Below are positions 23,741 through 37,801 of a DNA stretch of 64,000 nucleotides, in pieces. Source of the stretch: Paraspadella gotoi (lineage: Eukaryota; Chaetognatha); the NCBI GenBank assembly GCA_051294375.1, contig CM119266.1:22916638-22980637 (forward strand), written 5' to 3'. Each line of letters starts with the position of its first letter. Positions within the stretch are counted from its first letter, which is position 1. The translations under genes were made by a program, and so were the position numbers. The notes under the pieces were generated by a model. The model searched no databases, was not told the origin of the DNA, and saw nothing but the letters and a program-made list of their open reading frames with translations.

Positions 23741-24439
23741 CGCTCGCCCGGGCGTTCGCAACTGGGAGATCAAAAGAACTTTGTGAGTGCGTGGCGTGAG
23801 CCCGATGCACTCCTGATCGGTCTTCTTTTTTGCTTTAGCTTAGCGTTATTGTATTTTCCCGTCCTTTCGCCAGCGGCGCTTGGGAGAGGACCGAGCGCTC
23901 AGATTCGATGTCGGATCTCCTTTAGACTTTCGCCGCTTGTCAAGCAGATTCTCCATAAATTAGTGTGTAGCGCACGAGAGAGAGGAGAGAGAGCAGAGAC
24001 GATATAGCACCAGAGACGAGAGAGCAGATGAGAGCGAAGAGCTATGAGCCACGAGAAGCCTAGCCTAGACTCGATGATAGAAAAAAAATTTTATACAAGA
24101 GAAGGATTTTGTTTCGTCCATCGAAAAACAAACAAGGAAAAGCAGAATTTTCGTTTATGCCAAGATTAGCGATTTAAACTTCTTTTCTCTCAGCTTAAAA
24201 CAAAAAAAAAAAACAGAAGTCGATACAAGGGTAAAGGCTGTTAAAAGAAATTAGGAGGAGAACTAGCGACTCAACGCCTGAACCATGCCTACGACGCACA
24301 GAACGAGATTTGCCTTCAGATCTCTACTTTCTCGTGTCCGGAGTTTAACCAAAAAAAATTATGCAAAATATTTTCTTACTTTTCGTTGTTTGTTGAGCGA
24401 CGGGGAATTGACAGACGAAAAATAAGAGTAAAGAGAGAG

Positions 24440-24540
24440 GAGATCGAGAGAGAGAGAGAGAGAGAGAAGAGAGAGATGAGAGAAAGATTGAGAGAGAGAG
24501 ACACGCAACGGAGAAGAAGCAGAGAGAAGAGAGGACGAGA
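24440..24540 (+). repeat. (GA)n microsatellite
   Basis: GA run broken by GATGAG and GACACGCAACGG words; the sister copy is a gap at 39849-40032. Confidence 0.85.
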
Positions 24541-26534
24541 ACAAAAAATCGAGGCTTTGAATCGAATTCGCGGATACCGAACGTCTGGCCCTGTCACGTC
24601 CACGTCAACCCTGGTGGTGCTTTTCCTTAGCGAAGGAAGAACAAAAAATAGGAGCGAAGCCCAATTTTTCAAGGGTGTAAATGTTGTCGACCCAGAAAGA
24701 AAAAACAAAAGAAAAATATAATATAATCACTTCTCGATATGCAAACATAAATAATCGTTAAACACCCAACGACAGGTTAGTTTATACATCGAACAAAAGA
24801 ACAACAGTTTTTTTTTCTTCTTTCTATCTCTCTAAAAAGATATTTTTTTTGCAAATGGCGGCCGATAAATTTTGAGTTGCAAATATCGTTGGAGGAAAAA
24901 CGAAGGAGCGACTCGGAAGGATATCTATGCTTTCGCGCCAAAAATGTGTATGAACAAGGAGAAGTTTTAAACGTAAATATGAGTGTTAAGTCATCGTCTG
25001 CGGAAACAATACATCGCGTAAGGAGATTAATGAATACGGGCTCAGAGGCGCTACATAGATCTCTAGTTGCGATCTCCCTCTTTATCCCGAATCTGCTGAG
25101 GATTTGTGATGCATTTTTTCTTTAAATGTTTTGTGAGTAGGAAAATTAAGGATATCGTTGTCTCGCTAAAAGGAAGCTGATAAATATATACGAAGGTCTG
25201 TATTGGGTTTTGCTCTCTCTCTCTTTTTTTCACTCTCTCTCTCAGTCTCTCTCTCTCCTCATCTTACTCTATCTTCGTTCTCTGTATTACAATGTATCCT
25301 CTCCTCTCATACTCTTGTACCGTTCTGCGTCCGCAGTCCCTGGCTGCCATTTGAGTAAGTTATTTGTCCATTGTTTTCCGAATAGCACAATCGAGGGCAA
25401 AAGTAAGACAACTTTTGGGGCGTCCATTTTGAGCGCTTAACCGAAAAAAGGCTTTCAAGGCAATTTGGGCTATTTTTACCCGCCCATAAAACCCTCAGAC
25501 CAAAAGAAAAAAAACAACAACAACAACCACGCCATCTAATAAACAGCAAAGGCTTCGGGGTCCGGGGGACAGAGACGGAATCGCGGACAAAAAAGCCACT
25601 CTCCTTCTCCTATCTCATCACTCTCTCTCGTCTTTCTTCTCTTTTTTCGTCTTCTCTCTCTCTCTCTCATCTCTCTCTTCTCATCCGTCTACCTCTCTCA
25701 GGCTCTCTCTCTCTCAGGTTTTGTTCAAGGACTCGGATGAAAACATCATCAATTCAAATTTTCCCGCCGAACAAAGTAGCCAAGGTCTATAGCGAAAACC
25801 AATTAGTTTGAACATATATACGTCGGCAGGCGGTCGGACGCCGAGCGGCAGCGGCGGCGGCGTAGGGTGAAGATCGGGGGACGGCAGCGGCCAAGATTGC
25901 GATGGTTTACCTGGAGGAGGTGTCTCCCCTTCTTCTTCCGGAGCGCGAACCGGACTGGCCTTAAAAAGAGGCGCGCCGTAAAAAGGGCTGAGACACGAAG
26001 AAGGAAGAGAGACGCGAGAAGACTGATTTTGCGATCCGGAGGTCGAAAAAAGGATTGAGGGGCTTGATGGAGGAAGGAAAGAAAATACTTGATGGAGAAA
26101 AGGAGAGGGACTTGATGGAGAAAATGAAAGGTTAATATGTGTTTCAGCAAAGTCCCAGTGCACTCGTTTTTATCACTGTCAATTCATTTTAGATCGCACT
26201 TTTTATAACTTTACTTCTTAAATTTTTCTCTTTTCTTCTGTTTATACCATTCAAAATTAGACCTCCATAGTAGTTCTTTTATCCTTGTTTTTACCCACTT
26301 AGCTTTTTTTTTTGCGCCGCATGAGAACTTCTCACGGCTGCTCACGGTCAATGTCGTTGTCTATAAGAATTTATCAGGTTATAAGGTTGAAATCCATGTA
26401 AAATTACAACATGACCGAGCAGAATCATCCTTTACACATCAAGTCGTTTTTAAGTGCACAAAATAAAATGAAACAAATCAATTAATATTTAAAACATTGG
26501 TTTCATGATTTTTGACCCTGATTACACCTCGCGG

Positions 26535-26559
26535 NNNNNNNNNNNNNNNNNNNNNNNNN
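26535..26559. other. 25-N contig junction
   Basis: Left of the gap is the far end of block 2. Right of it the sequence restarts at a point equal to 16620, so the gap joins two overlapping pieces rather than neighbours. Confidence 0.95.
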
Positions 26560-27398
26560 TTGAGTTCTGCCCGCCCCGACGGACAGTTAGCCCGACCAAG
26601 GGCCCGCCTGCAGAGAGAGAGAAAGAAAAAAGAAAGAGAGATAGGTTGCGGTTGAAAATAAAAAGGATTTTTTACAAAGGAGCGGGATTCGTTATCGGCG
26701 GCGTCGCTTTATATTTTCGATTTCTCTTCCTGGCCTTCGTCTCTTTTTATTCCCAGTTCTGAATATCGGAAATAACTCGACTCATGTTTCTCACGGTTTT
26801 TCTCTTTCTCTCTCTTTTGTAGTTTTTTGGCGGGCGAATTCTAGCCGACGATTTCTGTTCGAGATTGACCGATCTCCAGGTCCTTGGATCGAATCTTCGT
26901 GTAGCCGTTTCTTTTTGCATTCGCAGTAAATGTTAATAAACTCAAAATATTTTAAAATTACCGAAAAATCCAAATATCAATACTATATATACATTTACAA
27001 ATAGAGAATTCTTTTAGACGAGAAAAAGATTTCGCGCCTGTTTTTTCAATCTTTAACTCAAGTAGAAAGAGTGTACGTATATAGGAGGATGAGAAGAAAG
27101 AGGAAGAGGAGAGTAAAATGAAAATCGACACTTAACAGAAAAAAAGAGAGAGAGAGAGGGAGAAATACCATTCTATCGGTATTCTGTTTACTTTTTCTCT
27201 CTCTCTTTTTTTTAAAAATCTTTTCGCTTAAAAAGATAAGCCTTCACTTTTTTCCTTCTCTCTTTTTTTCTCTCTTTTTTTTTTCTCCCTCTTCCCCACT
27301 GTCTTCGTCGGCGTTTCTGCCCCGACTTCAGTTCTGACAACGAAAACGTTAATAAATGGATTTTCTGTCAAGGATCTTCGGGTAAATATCGGCCTTTG

Positions 27399-27399
<1 letters not shown>

Positions 27400-27480
<81 letters not shown>
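27400..27480 (+). repeat. (CT)n microsatellite, pure
   Basis: About 75 bases of uninterrupted CT, the cleanest version of this locus among its three copies. Confidence 0.95.
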
Positions 27481-27481
<1 letters not shown>

Positions 27482-28280
27482 ACCCAGTTATGCTCGGTAT
27501 TGTAAAGTATTTGTGAAATATCAAAATACCGAAACGTTAAAGCGTTATATAACGAATTCCTTTTTCCCAAACAACTCTTTATATTTCAAGAAGCGACCCC
27601 TTCACATTTAAAATCCTTTCCGTACCATTAGCCCATAAATTCGAACCCGAAAAAGTAGGACGAATTTGGAGCATAAAACGATGCATTCTCGGGTTGGATG
27701 CCGGATGCGGGGTTCTGCCGTTTTCGTATCAGGCGCTGGGAAGAATGCCGCGACAGGCGACATAGAAAAAATCGTTGAAGTCGTTCTAAATGTGTCAGGT
27801 GCCAAGGTAGCGACGTGACAGGTGCTAGAGTGAGACGCACGCCACGGGGTGACGCGACTGAGTCACCCGTAAATCGTTATTTTTCTCCCGCGCGACACCG
27901 AAAATGCATATCCTTTTCTTTTCACTTTGTAACAGATGTTCGTTTCAGCCTAAAAACATTTTTACTTGATATTTAAATTTTTTTCAGAATCTTTCGAATA
28001 ATTAGAATTTTTTCTTTTAATGTAAACTAAGAAGAAAACTGAATATTTTCTGAAATAATTCAGTAGATGATCAATCAATTTTAATAAATTTAAATATTAA
28101 TCAATTGTTTTGAATTTAACTTTAAGTTTTAAAGGCAAAAGGTGACATCTAACGGGAAAAAGAAATTTTATCTTCACACGGGGGAAAAATGATTTGATTG
28201 GAATCCTCTCTCGTCAGGAAAGATCGACCTGCAACTTCGTCTTTTGAAAAACGATCTCTCTCTCTCTCTCTCTCTCTCTC

Positions 28281-28477
28281 NNNNNNNNNNNNNNNNNNNN
28301 NNNNNNNNNNNNNNNNNNNNNNNNNNNNNNNNNNNNNNNNNNNNNNNNNNNNNNNNNNNNNNNNNNNNNNNNNNNNNNNNNNNNNNNNNNNNNNNNNNNN
28401 NNNNNNNNNNNNNNNNNNNNNNNNNNNNNNNNNNNNNNNNNNNNNNNNNNNNNNNNNNNNNNNNNNNNNNNNNNNNN
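28281..28477. other. Assembly gap (197 N) between CT and GA runs
   Basis: Pure CT enters and pure GA leaves. The filled sister sequences (19440-19700 and 35092-35360) show CT, a short unique stretch, then GA. Confidence 0.95.
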
Positions 28478-28511
<34 letters not shown>

Positions 28512-28826
28512 AAGAAAATGATGAATATATTTTTTCCCACTCCGTTTCCAAGTCACTGGAAAAAAAATGGAGGATAAAATAAAAAAAGGGGAAAAAATGC
28601 GAAATGAAAAAAAAGAAAGAAAAATAAAAAGAATTCAATCTTGAATCCAGAAAAACTTTATGGTTTTTCTCTTTTTGGTTTTTTCTTTGCTTTTCTTTCA
28701 CTTTGCGTTTTTCCTCCTTTTTCTAGCGCCTCTCCATCGAAAACACCATAAACATTCGCAAAGATGCCATTTTAATTAGGGAATTCCGGTCCCAGAATGG
28801 CGCCTTCATCGCCGCGCGGAAGGAAC

Positions 28827-28860
<34 letters not shown>

Positions 28861-29067
28861 NNNNNNNNNNNNNNNNNNNNNNNNNNNNNNNNNNNNNNNN
28901 NNNNNNNNNNNNNNNNNNNNNNNNNNNNNNNNNNNNNNNNNNNNNNNNNNNNNNNNNNNNNNNNNNNNNNNNNNNNNNNNNNNNNNNNNNNNNNNNNNNN
29001 NNNNNNNNNNNNNNNNNNNNNNNNNNNNNNNNNNNNNNNNNNNNNNNNNNNNNNNNNNNNNNNNNNN
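28861..29067. other. Assembly gap (207 N) at a CT run
   Basis: Entered from a pure CT run; the sister copies at 20050-20270 and 35680-35845 hold CT repeat plus unique DNA. Confidence 0.95.
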
Positions 29068-29325
29068 CCACATTTCGCAAAGATCACCATTTACCAATCT
29101 CCAATTTAAAAGTTCACTTATTCACTCTCACAACCCGACGTATTCAGTATTCGCATTTCACATCTCACCCTCTTTCTCTCACAATCTCACATGCTCCCTC
29201 TCTCCCTCTCACCCTCGCCGAAAATAAAAGGAAAAAGAGAAAGAATCGGGGGAGAAACTAAAATCATTTTATCAACGTCTCTTTTTCTTTCCGGCCCCGA
29301 ATTTTCCTCAAGAAACTCTCTCTCT

Positions 29326-29672
29326 NNNNNNNNNNNNNNNNNNNNNNNNNNNNNNNNNNNNNNNNNNNNNNNNNNNNNNNNNNNNNNNNNNNNNNNNNNN
29401 NNNNNNNNNNNNNNNNNNNNNNNNNNNNNNNNNNNNNNNNNNNNNNNNNNNNNNNNNNNNNNNNNNNNNNNNNNNNNNNNNNNNNNNNNNNNNNNNNNNN
29501 NNNNNNNNNNNNNNNNNNNNNNNNNNNNNNNNNNNNNNNNNNNNNNNNNNNNNNNNNNNNNNNNNNNNNNNNNNNNNNNNNNNNNNNNNNNNNNNNNNNN
29601 NNNNNNNNNNNNNNNNNNNNNNNNNNNNNNNNNNNNNNNNNNNNNNNNNNNNNNNNNNNNNNNNNNNNNNNN
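29326..29672. other. Assembly gap (347 N)
   Basis: Begins in CT repeat. The matching sister stretches (20550-21300 and 36105-36840) are longer than the gap, so it is under-sized. Confidence 0.9.
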
Positions 29673-32600
29673 ATTCAATTGAACCATCTACAACCAATAT
29701 TAAATATCTCACTCTACGAAAAAAATCGGAAGAAAGACAAAGAGCAAAAATTCTTCCGATGCAAAGAGAGAGTTTTCGAGAAAGAAGCGACTCGAAACGA
29801 GTCGGCCCGGGCTGAGAGGAGAAATCAATCAATCTGTGTTGTGTCCTTGTCATTGGCTTCGATAGAAATGAGGAAAGAAAAATCATTAATCTGATTTACA
29901 TACTTCATCAAAGATGAACGAGCGAACAGCGACGGGGGTGGACGGGCGCAGGGGTGGGAGGGAGAGGGGGTGGTAGTGCTAAGGGGCGGGCCAAAGACGG
30001 GGAGCGGGCGCAGGGGTGGGGGTGAGAGGGACGAAAATATACTTAAGAGGTTTTCATAATTTGTCATGTCGAGATTTATTTTTGTACCTTTAGTTTTCCT
30101 CCATAGTGATCGGGTTATCGGGGGTGAAATAGTCTGGCGTTTCTTCGATGGGGAAAAAGCTTTCTCTATGTTTAATTTATTCACGAAGAGAAGAAATAAT
30201 ATTATTTATCGAAATTTGCGAATGTTTTCTTCAAATTCATATAATTTATTTTACTTCTCGCCTCTCCCCACCCCCTAATTCCCTTTCTCTCTCGACTTTC
30301 CAATTCCTACTCGTCCCATTGACCCGCAGCCCGCCGCAGCCCCGCGCGTCGCGAGCCCGCCGGAGAAAAGGACGAGCCATTTTCAAGGTTTACGTGAGGT
30401 CGTCGATGGAATCCCAGAACTCCGATCCGTCCGATTCGTCCCTTACCCATTAAGGGACCCGCCCTCGCTTTAATTCAAGGGCCTTTTCCTTCTAGTGCAA
30501 AGACCCCACTTCTAATCACAAGCCTACAGTCTCTCTCCTCTCCTCTCTCTCCTCTCTCTCTTTTCTTCTCCCCTTCTCTCTCCTCTCTCTTCTCTCTCTC
30601 TCTTACCCCACTCTCTAAAATCCTCTCCTTTGCACCCCCACGCCTCACAATCTCCCTGACCCGACCTCCGCGAGATCTAGTTACATAACCTCTGTAGTTC
30701 CACTACCCCTTTTCAAGCCCCCCCCCCACTTACTTTCCTCATTTTTTCAACTTTCCCCCTAAACCATATCAAACATTCACTCTAGTCACCCCCCGCCTCT
30801 CACAACCCCCGTCACTCCCAAAAACCCCAAAGACCCCCCCTCCACCCTCCCATTTCCGGTTCCGCCCTCAAACTCGATGGTGAGGACGCGTTGATCATGG
30901 GGCGACATCAGGAACATCATTAAACGCGACACCTCGGACGCCCCTTCGCCTTCGAGGTCGTGCCTAAATCGGACCCAAAATGTCGCTATCGGCCCCTTAA
31001 TCGCTTCTAGAATCGCGGCATCGCTTTTGAGATCGCCTATGAAATTCTTCCATCTGGATCACTTTCAAATCGCATTTAAGGTCATTTATTGCCTGCAACT
31101 TATTGGTATTGGCAACTTATAATGTCATATTTCAAGTTTATTTTTCCAAGGATTAATTCTAAAGGAGGTTGCGTTGCTTCTAGTTTATATTAACTCTCTT
31201 CATTCTTTCTCTGTTCCATTCAGATTCTCACACCTAATCTTCAAGTGATTTCATTCGCCTCCATATATTTGGGATTTCGACTTCGAAGTGAATCCAACTT
31301 ACCCATCCCGTCCTCAACTCACCCACCTCAACCCTTTTAGCGCTTCTTTTCCCATGTTCAAGTATCCTTATTCAATCGAGACATTCCCCGTTCAAGTTTA
31401 TTCTTTTTTTACTAAACTTTATTAATTTTAAAAATCGTTTTCTTTTTTCTATCCATGTCTTTCTTTTCTTTTTCCTTTTCTTATTTATTTTCTAATTCCC
31501 CCTTTCCTAACTTCCTCTCTTTTTTCATCTTTCTTCCCATCGGATGCGTCATCTCGCCCCCCTTGTATCTGCTGCTCCGCCAGGTGAACCAAGATTTTTG
31601 GGCGACCGACGATAACGACGACGGAACGAATGCTACATCTGGCCCTTTTTAATCAAACCACAGAAAAGATTACTATAATTTTGACGCTGGACTCTTAAGT
31701 AATTATTATGGCGTAGGGCACGCGTCGTTCTGGAAATAAACAATTTTGGGCCACAACTAACCTATTTGCTATTAATTATTTCTATCCGATCTCTAACGAA
31801 ATGCTCTTCTCTCTCTCTCTCCTCTTTCTTCTCTCTCTCTCTCTCTCTCTTCTCCTCTCTCTCTCTCTCTCGCCTCTCCTTCTGCTCCTCATCTCTCTCT
31901 CTCTTCTGCTCTCTCTCTACCACTCGTTACTGTTTAATTCTCCTCCCGACGCCAGAGGAAATTTATGCCCCCCCCACGCATCCCACCCACCCGCGTCACA
32001 AACATCAACAACCATTATGCCTGCCACGCCTCGTCCGGCGAAGGGCAGCCAGCCAGAGTGGGTCAACGGTTTTGACAAGCTCCTCCTATCTTCGGGGGCC
32101 GGAGGTGAGAACGTGAGAGCAGGTCGGACGAGCCGACGGTGCGCGGGGGAGAAGCGAGTGTGTTGAGAGAGGAGGAGGAGGAGCGAGGAGAGCGAAGGAG
32201 AGGAAAGAGAGGAGGACAAGAGAGGATGCAAATCCAATTTAATTCGTTTCAATCCGTCGTTCCATGATTAAAGATTTAATCAATATTAAATGACAGCCAA
32301 CAAAGGTAAACACTATATTTCATTTCAATTATACAATTAGTTAACAAAAAGGTATCCCATAATTCATTCTCTTCGTTCAAACTTTTATTATAAAAAACAG
32401 TTTATCTTTATGTATTATTGCCCCACAAGTTAAGTTACTAACATTCTGGTCTTTGGCCCCATACAACGTTAGTTAATTTTTCTTTTTAGTCTTCCATTAC
32501 TACTCAACAATAAGTCGGGCCAATATAAAATTAATTTGTTCCATTATTTACTTAATCCAATATTTACTATAACTTTGGTGTGAAGCACAGTATAACAAAT

Positions 32601-33175
32601 TGAGCATTTTAATATTAAACATTTAAATATTTTTTAAAGAACAGATTCAGAATTAGCCCATAAGAAGTTGGTCTGTACAAAGTGTATAATGCGTTCAATA
32701 CTTCAATGATAAGTGGGTTCAAATAAGAGAAAACCCTTAAAAATCTCTCATCATCATCCATCAACCATTAATTTTTCTAGGGTTTCTAATTTAACTAATA
32801 AAACAAAAAATTGGAAATCTTAAATAATAATATTTTTTATTTATTTTTTCAAGCTCTAACCGAATAACTTTTTAAAAATTTCTGGAAATTGAAAAAAAAA
32901 AAATTATGATTTATAAGTAATACAATAAACTTAAATGCTTTTATAAATTTATTAAACTATACAAAAAATATTATTTTTCTTTTTAATTTCGATATTCCAC
33001 CAGGATGCTCTAACATTATTTATTATTACAGAACTCTGAGTTTTTACCTTGCTTTTCGTCTTTCTCAACAATCCCTTTGTACTTCCGATCTGCCCTCTGT
33101 TCGGATTTCGGGTCACTGGACGCCAAGGCATACAAAGATAAAATCGCGCAAAAAGAAAAAAGATAAATAAAAATT

Positions 33176-33218
<43 letters not shown>

Positions 33219-34174
33219 AGAGAGAGCAAAAGAAAAAGAGAAAAAAAAAAGAGAAGTAAGAAAGAATGGCAACATCGCTAATCCGGTTGTTCACGACGGA
33301 TTAGCCCGCGTTTTATCCGCTTTTTGAGTTCCTGCCGCCCCGACGGACAGTTAAGCCCGGACCAAGGGCCCCGCTGCAGAGAGAGAGAAAAGTAAAAAAG
33401 AAAGAGAGATAGGTTTGCGGTCGTTGAAAATAAAAAGGATTTTTTACCAAAGGCAGCGGGATTTCGTATCGCGGCCGTCGCTTTATAATTTTTCGATTTC
33501 TCTTCCTGGCCTTCGTCTCTTTTATTCCCAGTTCTGAATATCGGAAATAACTCGACTCATGTCTCACGGTTTTTCTCTTTCTCCTCTTTGTAGTTTTTTG
33601 GCGGGCGAATTCTAGCCGACGATTTCTTGTTCGAGATTGACGATCTCCAGGTCCTTGGAATCGAATCTTGTGTTTTAGCCGTTTCTTTTTGCATTCGCAG
33701 TAAATGTTAATAAACTCAAAAATATTTTAAAATTACCGAAAAATTCCAATATCAATACTATATATACATTTAACAAATAGAGGAATTTCTTTTAGACGAG
33801 AAAAAGATTCGCGCCTGTTTTTTTCAATCTTTAACTCAAGTAGAAAGAGTACGTATATAGGAGGATTGAGAAGAGAAGAGGAAGAGGAAGAGTAAAATAA
33901 AAACGACACTAAAAAGGAAAAAAGAGAGAGAGAGAGAGAGGGAGAAATACCATTCTATCGGTATTTTCATGTTTACTTTTTTCTCTCTCTCTCTTTTTTA
34001 AAATCTTTTCGCTTTAAAAAAATAAGCCTTCACCTTTTTTCCTTTCTCTCTTTTTCCTTACCCTCTTCCCCACTGTCTTTCGTCGGCGTTTCTTGCCCCG
34101 ACTTCAGTTCTACAACTAAAACGTTAATAAATGGATTTTCTGCAAGGATCTTCGGGTAAATATCGGCCTTGGGG

Positions 34175-34213
<39 letters not shown>

Positions 34214-35131
34214 CTCTCTCTCTTCTCATCTCTCTCTCTTCTCTCTCTCTCTTCTCTCTTCCTCCCTCTTCTCTCCTTTTCTTTTCTCTCTCCACCAGTA
34301 TGCTGGCCGCGAAAATGCGAAAAGGCTATTTTAAGTATGTAAAAGTATTGTGAAATATCCAAATACCGAAACGTTTAAAGCGTTATATAACGAAATTCCT
34401 TCTTCCCAAACAATTCTTAATTCAAGAAGCGACCCCTTCCACATTTAATAATCCTTTCCGTAACCAATTTGCCCATAAATTCGAACCCAAAAAGTAGGTT
34501 ACGAAATTTGGTAGCATAAAACGATGCATTCTCGGGTTGTGATCCGGATGCGGGGTTTCTGCCGTTTTCGTATCAGGCGCTGGAAGAATGCGCGAAGGCG
34601 ACATAGAAAAATCGTTGAAGTCGTTCTAATGTTGTCAGGTGCCAAGTAAGCGACGAGACAGGTTAGGAGTGAGACGCACGCCACGGGTGACGCGGCTGAG
34701 TCACCCGTAATCGATTTTTCTCTCGCGCGACACCGAAAATGCATATCCTTTTCTTTTCACTTTGTAACAGAGTTCGTTTCAGCCTAAAAACATTTTTACT
34801 AATTTATTTAAATTTTTTTTCAGAATCTTTTCGAATAATTAGAATTTTTTCTTTTAATGTAAACTAAGAAAGAAAACTGAATATTTCTGAAATTAATTCA
34901 GTAGATGATCAATCAATTTTAATAAAATTTAAATATTAATCAATTGTTTTGAATTTAACTTTAAGTTTAAAGGCAAAAGGTGACATCTAACGGGAAAAAG
35001 AATTTTATCCTTCACACGGGGGAAAAAATGAATTTATGGAATCCTCTCTCGTCAGGAAAGATCGACCTGCGCAACTTCGTTGAAAAACGATCTCTCTCTC
35101 TCTCTCTCTCGGCGTAATAATCGGCCTTTGG

Positions 35132-35208
<77 letters not shown>

Positions 35209-35318
35209 CTCGTGTGATAAAAAAATTTATGTCTTTGGACGGATCAAAGAGAAAAAAGTGAGAGGGAGGGGTTGAGGGAGATGTGAGAGAGAGACAAAAA
35301 AAACAGTCAGAGAGAGAG

Positions 35319-35363
<45 letters not shown>

Positions 35364-35702
35364 AAGAAAATGATGAATATATTTTTTCCACTCCGTTTCA
35401 ATCCACCTGGAAAAAAAATGGAGAGGATAAAATAAAAAAAGGAAAAATGCGGAAATGAAAAAAAGGAAAAGAAAAATAAAAAGAATTCAATCTTGAATCC
35501 AGAAAAACTTTATGGTTTTTTCTCTTTTTGGTTTTTTCTTTTGCTTCTTTCACTTTGCGTTTTCTTCCTTTTTTTCCTTAGCGCCTCTCCATCGAAAACA
35601 CCATAAACATTCGCAAAGATGCCAGTTAATTAGGGAATTCCGGGTCCAGAATGGCGCCTTCATCGCCGCGCGGAAGGAACGTCTCTCTCCTCCTCTCTCT
35701 CA

Positions 35703-35733
<31 letters not shown>

Positions 35734-36118
35734 CTTTCTCGAGATAGCGTGCTCTAGCGATGCGCTGGCGCTCCGCCAATCAAAAACAATTCCAACAACA
35801 AAAACCCAGAAAAATTTATGGTTTAAGTTACAAAAATATTCCCCACATTTCGGCAAAAGATCACCATTTACCCAAATCTCCAATTAAAAGTTCACTTATT
35901 CACTTCTCACAACCCGACGTATTCAGTATTCGCATTTCACATCTCACCCTCTTTCTCTCACAATCTCACATGCTCCCTCTCTTCCCTCTCACCCTCGCCG
36001 GAAAATAAAAAGGAAAACGAGAAAGAATCGGTGGAAGAAACTAAAATCATTTATCAACGTCTCTTTTTCTTTCCGGCCCGAATTTTTCCTCAAGAAACTC
36101 TCTCTCTCCACTCTCTCT

Positions 36119-36172
<54 letters not shown>

Positions 36173-37522
36173 CTCTTTCTTCTCTCCCCTGATTAATTTG
36201 CGGGCCCAAAATTTGATGCAGCCACCATCAAGCGCGTTAATGATAAATGCGCGCGGAAAAGACGGAAATGGTTTAAAGCCAAGACGCGCCCCGGAAGTCG
36301 CGAGGGCGGGCGCCGAAGTAAGGCGCGTGCGGGGGAGAGAGAAGGAGAGGAGAGGGACTGGAGAGAGAGAGGAAGGAGGGAGATGAGGAGACGAGAAAGA
36401 GAGAGAAATGCGAGCAACAAGAAAAAACTATTTTTAAAAAAAGAAAAAAGTGGAGGAGGAATTATGAATAAAAGGCGGAGTTATAAGATGCAAAAAGAAT
36501 TTTTTTTCTTTTTTTTTTTATGTTTTGATTAATTGATTTCGAACTGCGATGGAAGGGGGGGGGGAGTTGGTGGTTTTGTGGTTTCGGGGGAGAGAAGGAT
36601 TTTTTGTTTATTGCGGGATGAAATGTTGTTTGTTACAATGTACAAAAAAAAATCCTTAATTTTATTCTGGCATATTTGTAGTCATATATTGTATGGCGAT
36701 GATTGCGGGAGGCATGAGTGAGTTTTTTTAAGATTAAGAAAATATTTCCGCCGTAAATTTATAACCAATTACTCGGCATAACTTGACGGAAAAAGGAGGG
36801 GAAGAGAGAAAGTGTTCTTGTTCGCCTAAAAATATTTCCAATTGACCATCTACAACCAATATTAAATATCTCACTCTAACTAAAAAAAATCGGAAGAAAG
36901 ACAAAGAGCAAAAATTCTTCCGATGACCAAAGAGAGAGTTTCGAGAAAGAAGCGACTCGAAACGAGGCTGCCCGGGCTGAGAGGAGAAATCAATCAAATT
37001 CTGAGTGTTGGTGTCCTTGTCATTGGCTTCGATAGAAATGAGGAAAGAAAATCATTAATCTTGATTTACATACTTCATTTTTCCTTTTTTTTCCAAAAAA
37101 GATTGAACGAGCGAACAGCCGACGGGGGTGACGGGCGCAGGGGTGGGAGGAGAGGGACCGGTGCGTAGTGCTAGGGCGGGCCAAAGGCGGGAGCGGCGCG
37201 CAGGGGTGGGGGTAGAGGAACGAAAATATACTTAAGAGGTTTTCATTAATTTTTGTCATGTCGAGATTTATTTTTGTACCTTTAGTTTTTCCTCCATAAG
37301 TGATCGGGTTTATCGGGGGTGAAATAGTCTGGCGTTTCCTCGATGGGGAAAAAGCTTTCTCTATGCTTTAATTATTTCACGAAAGAGAAGAAAATATTAT
37401 TTATCGAAATTGCGAAATGTTTTCTTTCATAAGTTCATATAATTATTATTACTTTCTTCGCCTCTCCCCACCCCCTAATTCCCTTTTCTCTTCTCTCTCT
37501 CTCTCCTCTCTCTCTCTCCTGC

Positions 37523-37561
<39 letters not shown>

Positions 37562-37733
37562 TCTCTATCTCACCGTTCCCCCTTTTTCAATCGCTTCCTT
37601 TATCTTCCTCTGTCTTTATCCTCTTTCGCCCAAAATCTCGTTTACATCTCATTCCCAATCAGCTGAATCCAAACTCACTCCAAAACCTCCAAATAATAAA
37701 AACCCCACCGCTTCACCTCTGAAACTTTTCACG

Positions 37734-37801
<68 letters not shown>

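Larger units (their letters stand above)
11955..26534 (+). repeat. Duplicated noncoding block, copy 2 (longest)
   Basis: Its first 3.65 kb match copy A (1-3535). From about 13510 to its end it matches 30290-41680, and 16620-21925 also matches 26560-30290, all in the same orientation. It ends at the 25-N gap at 26535, where the sister copy carries on into unique DNA. It contains five sized gaps, the 942-bp insertion at 18239-19188 and a CCAAT cluster. No gene is recognised in it. Confidence 0.88.
26560..30290 (+). repeat. Duplicated noncoding block, copy 3 (partial)
   Basis: It matches 16620-21925 and 33310-37490 in order and orientation, without the 942-bp insertion. It holds three sized gaps and ends without a gap at a CT run near 30285, where the sequence jumps back to material equal to 13513. 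No gene seen. Confidence 0.88.
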
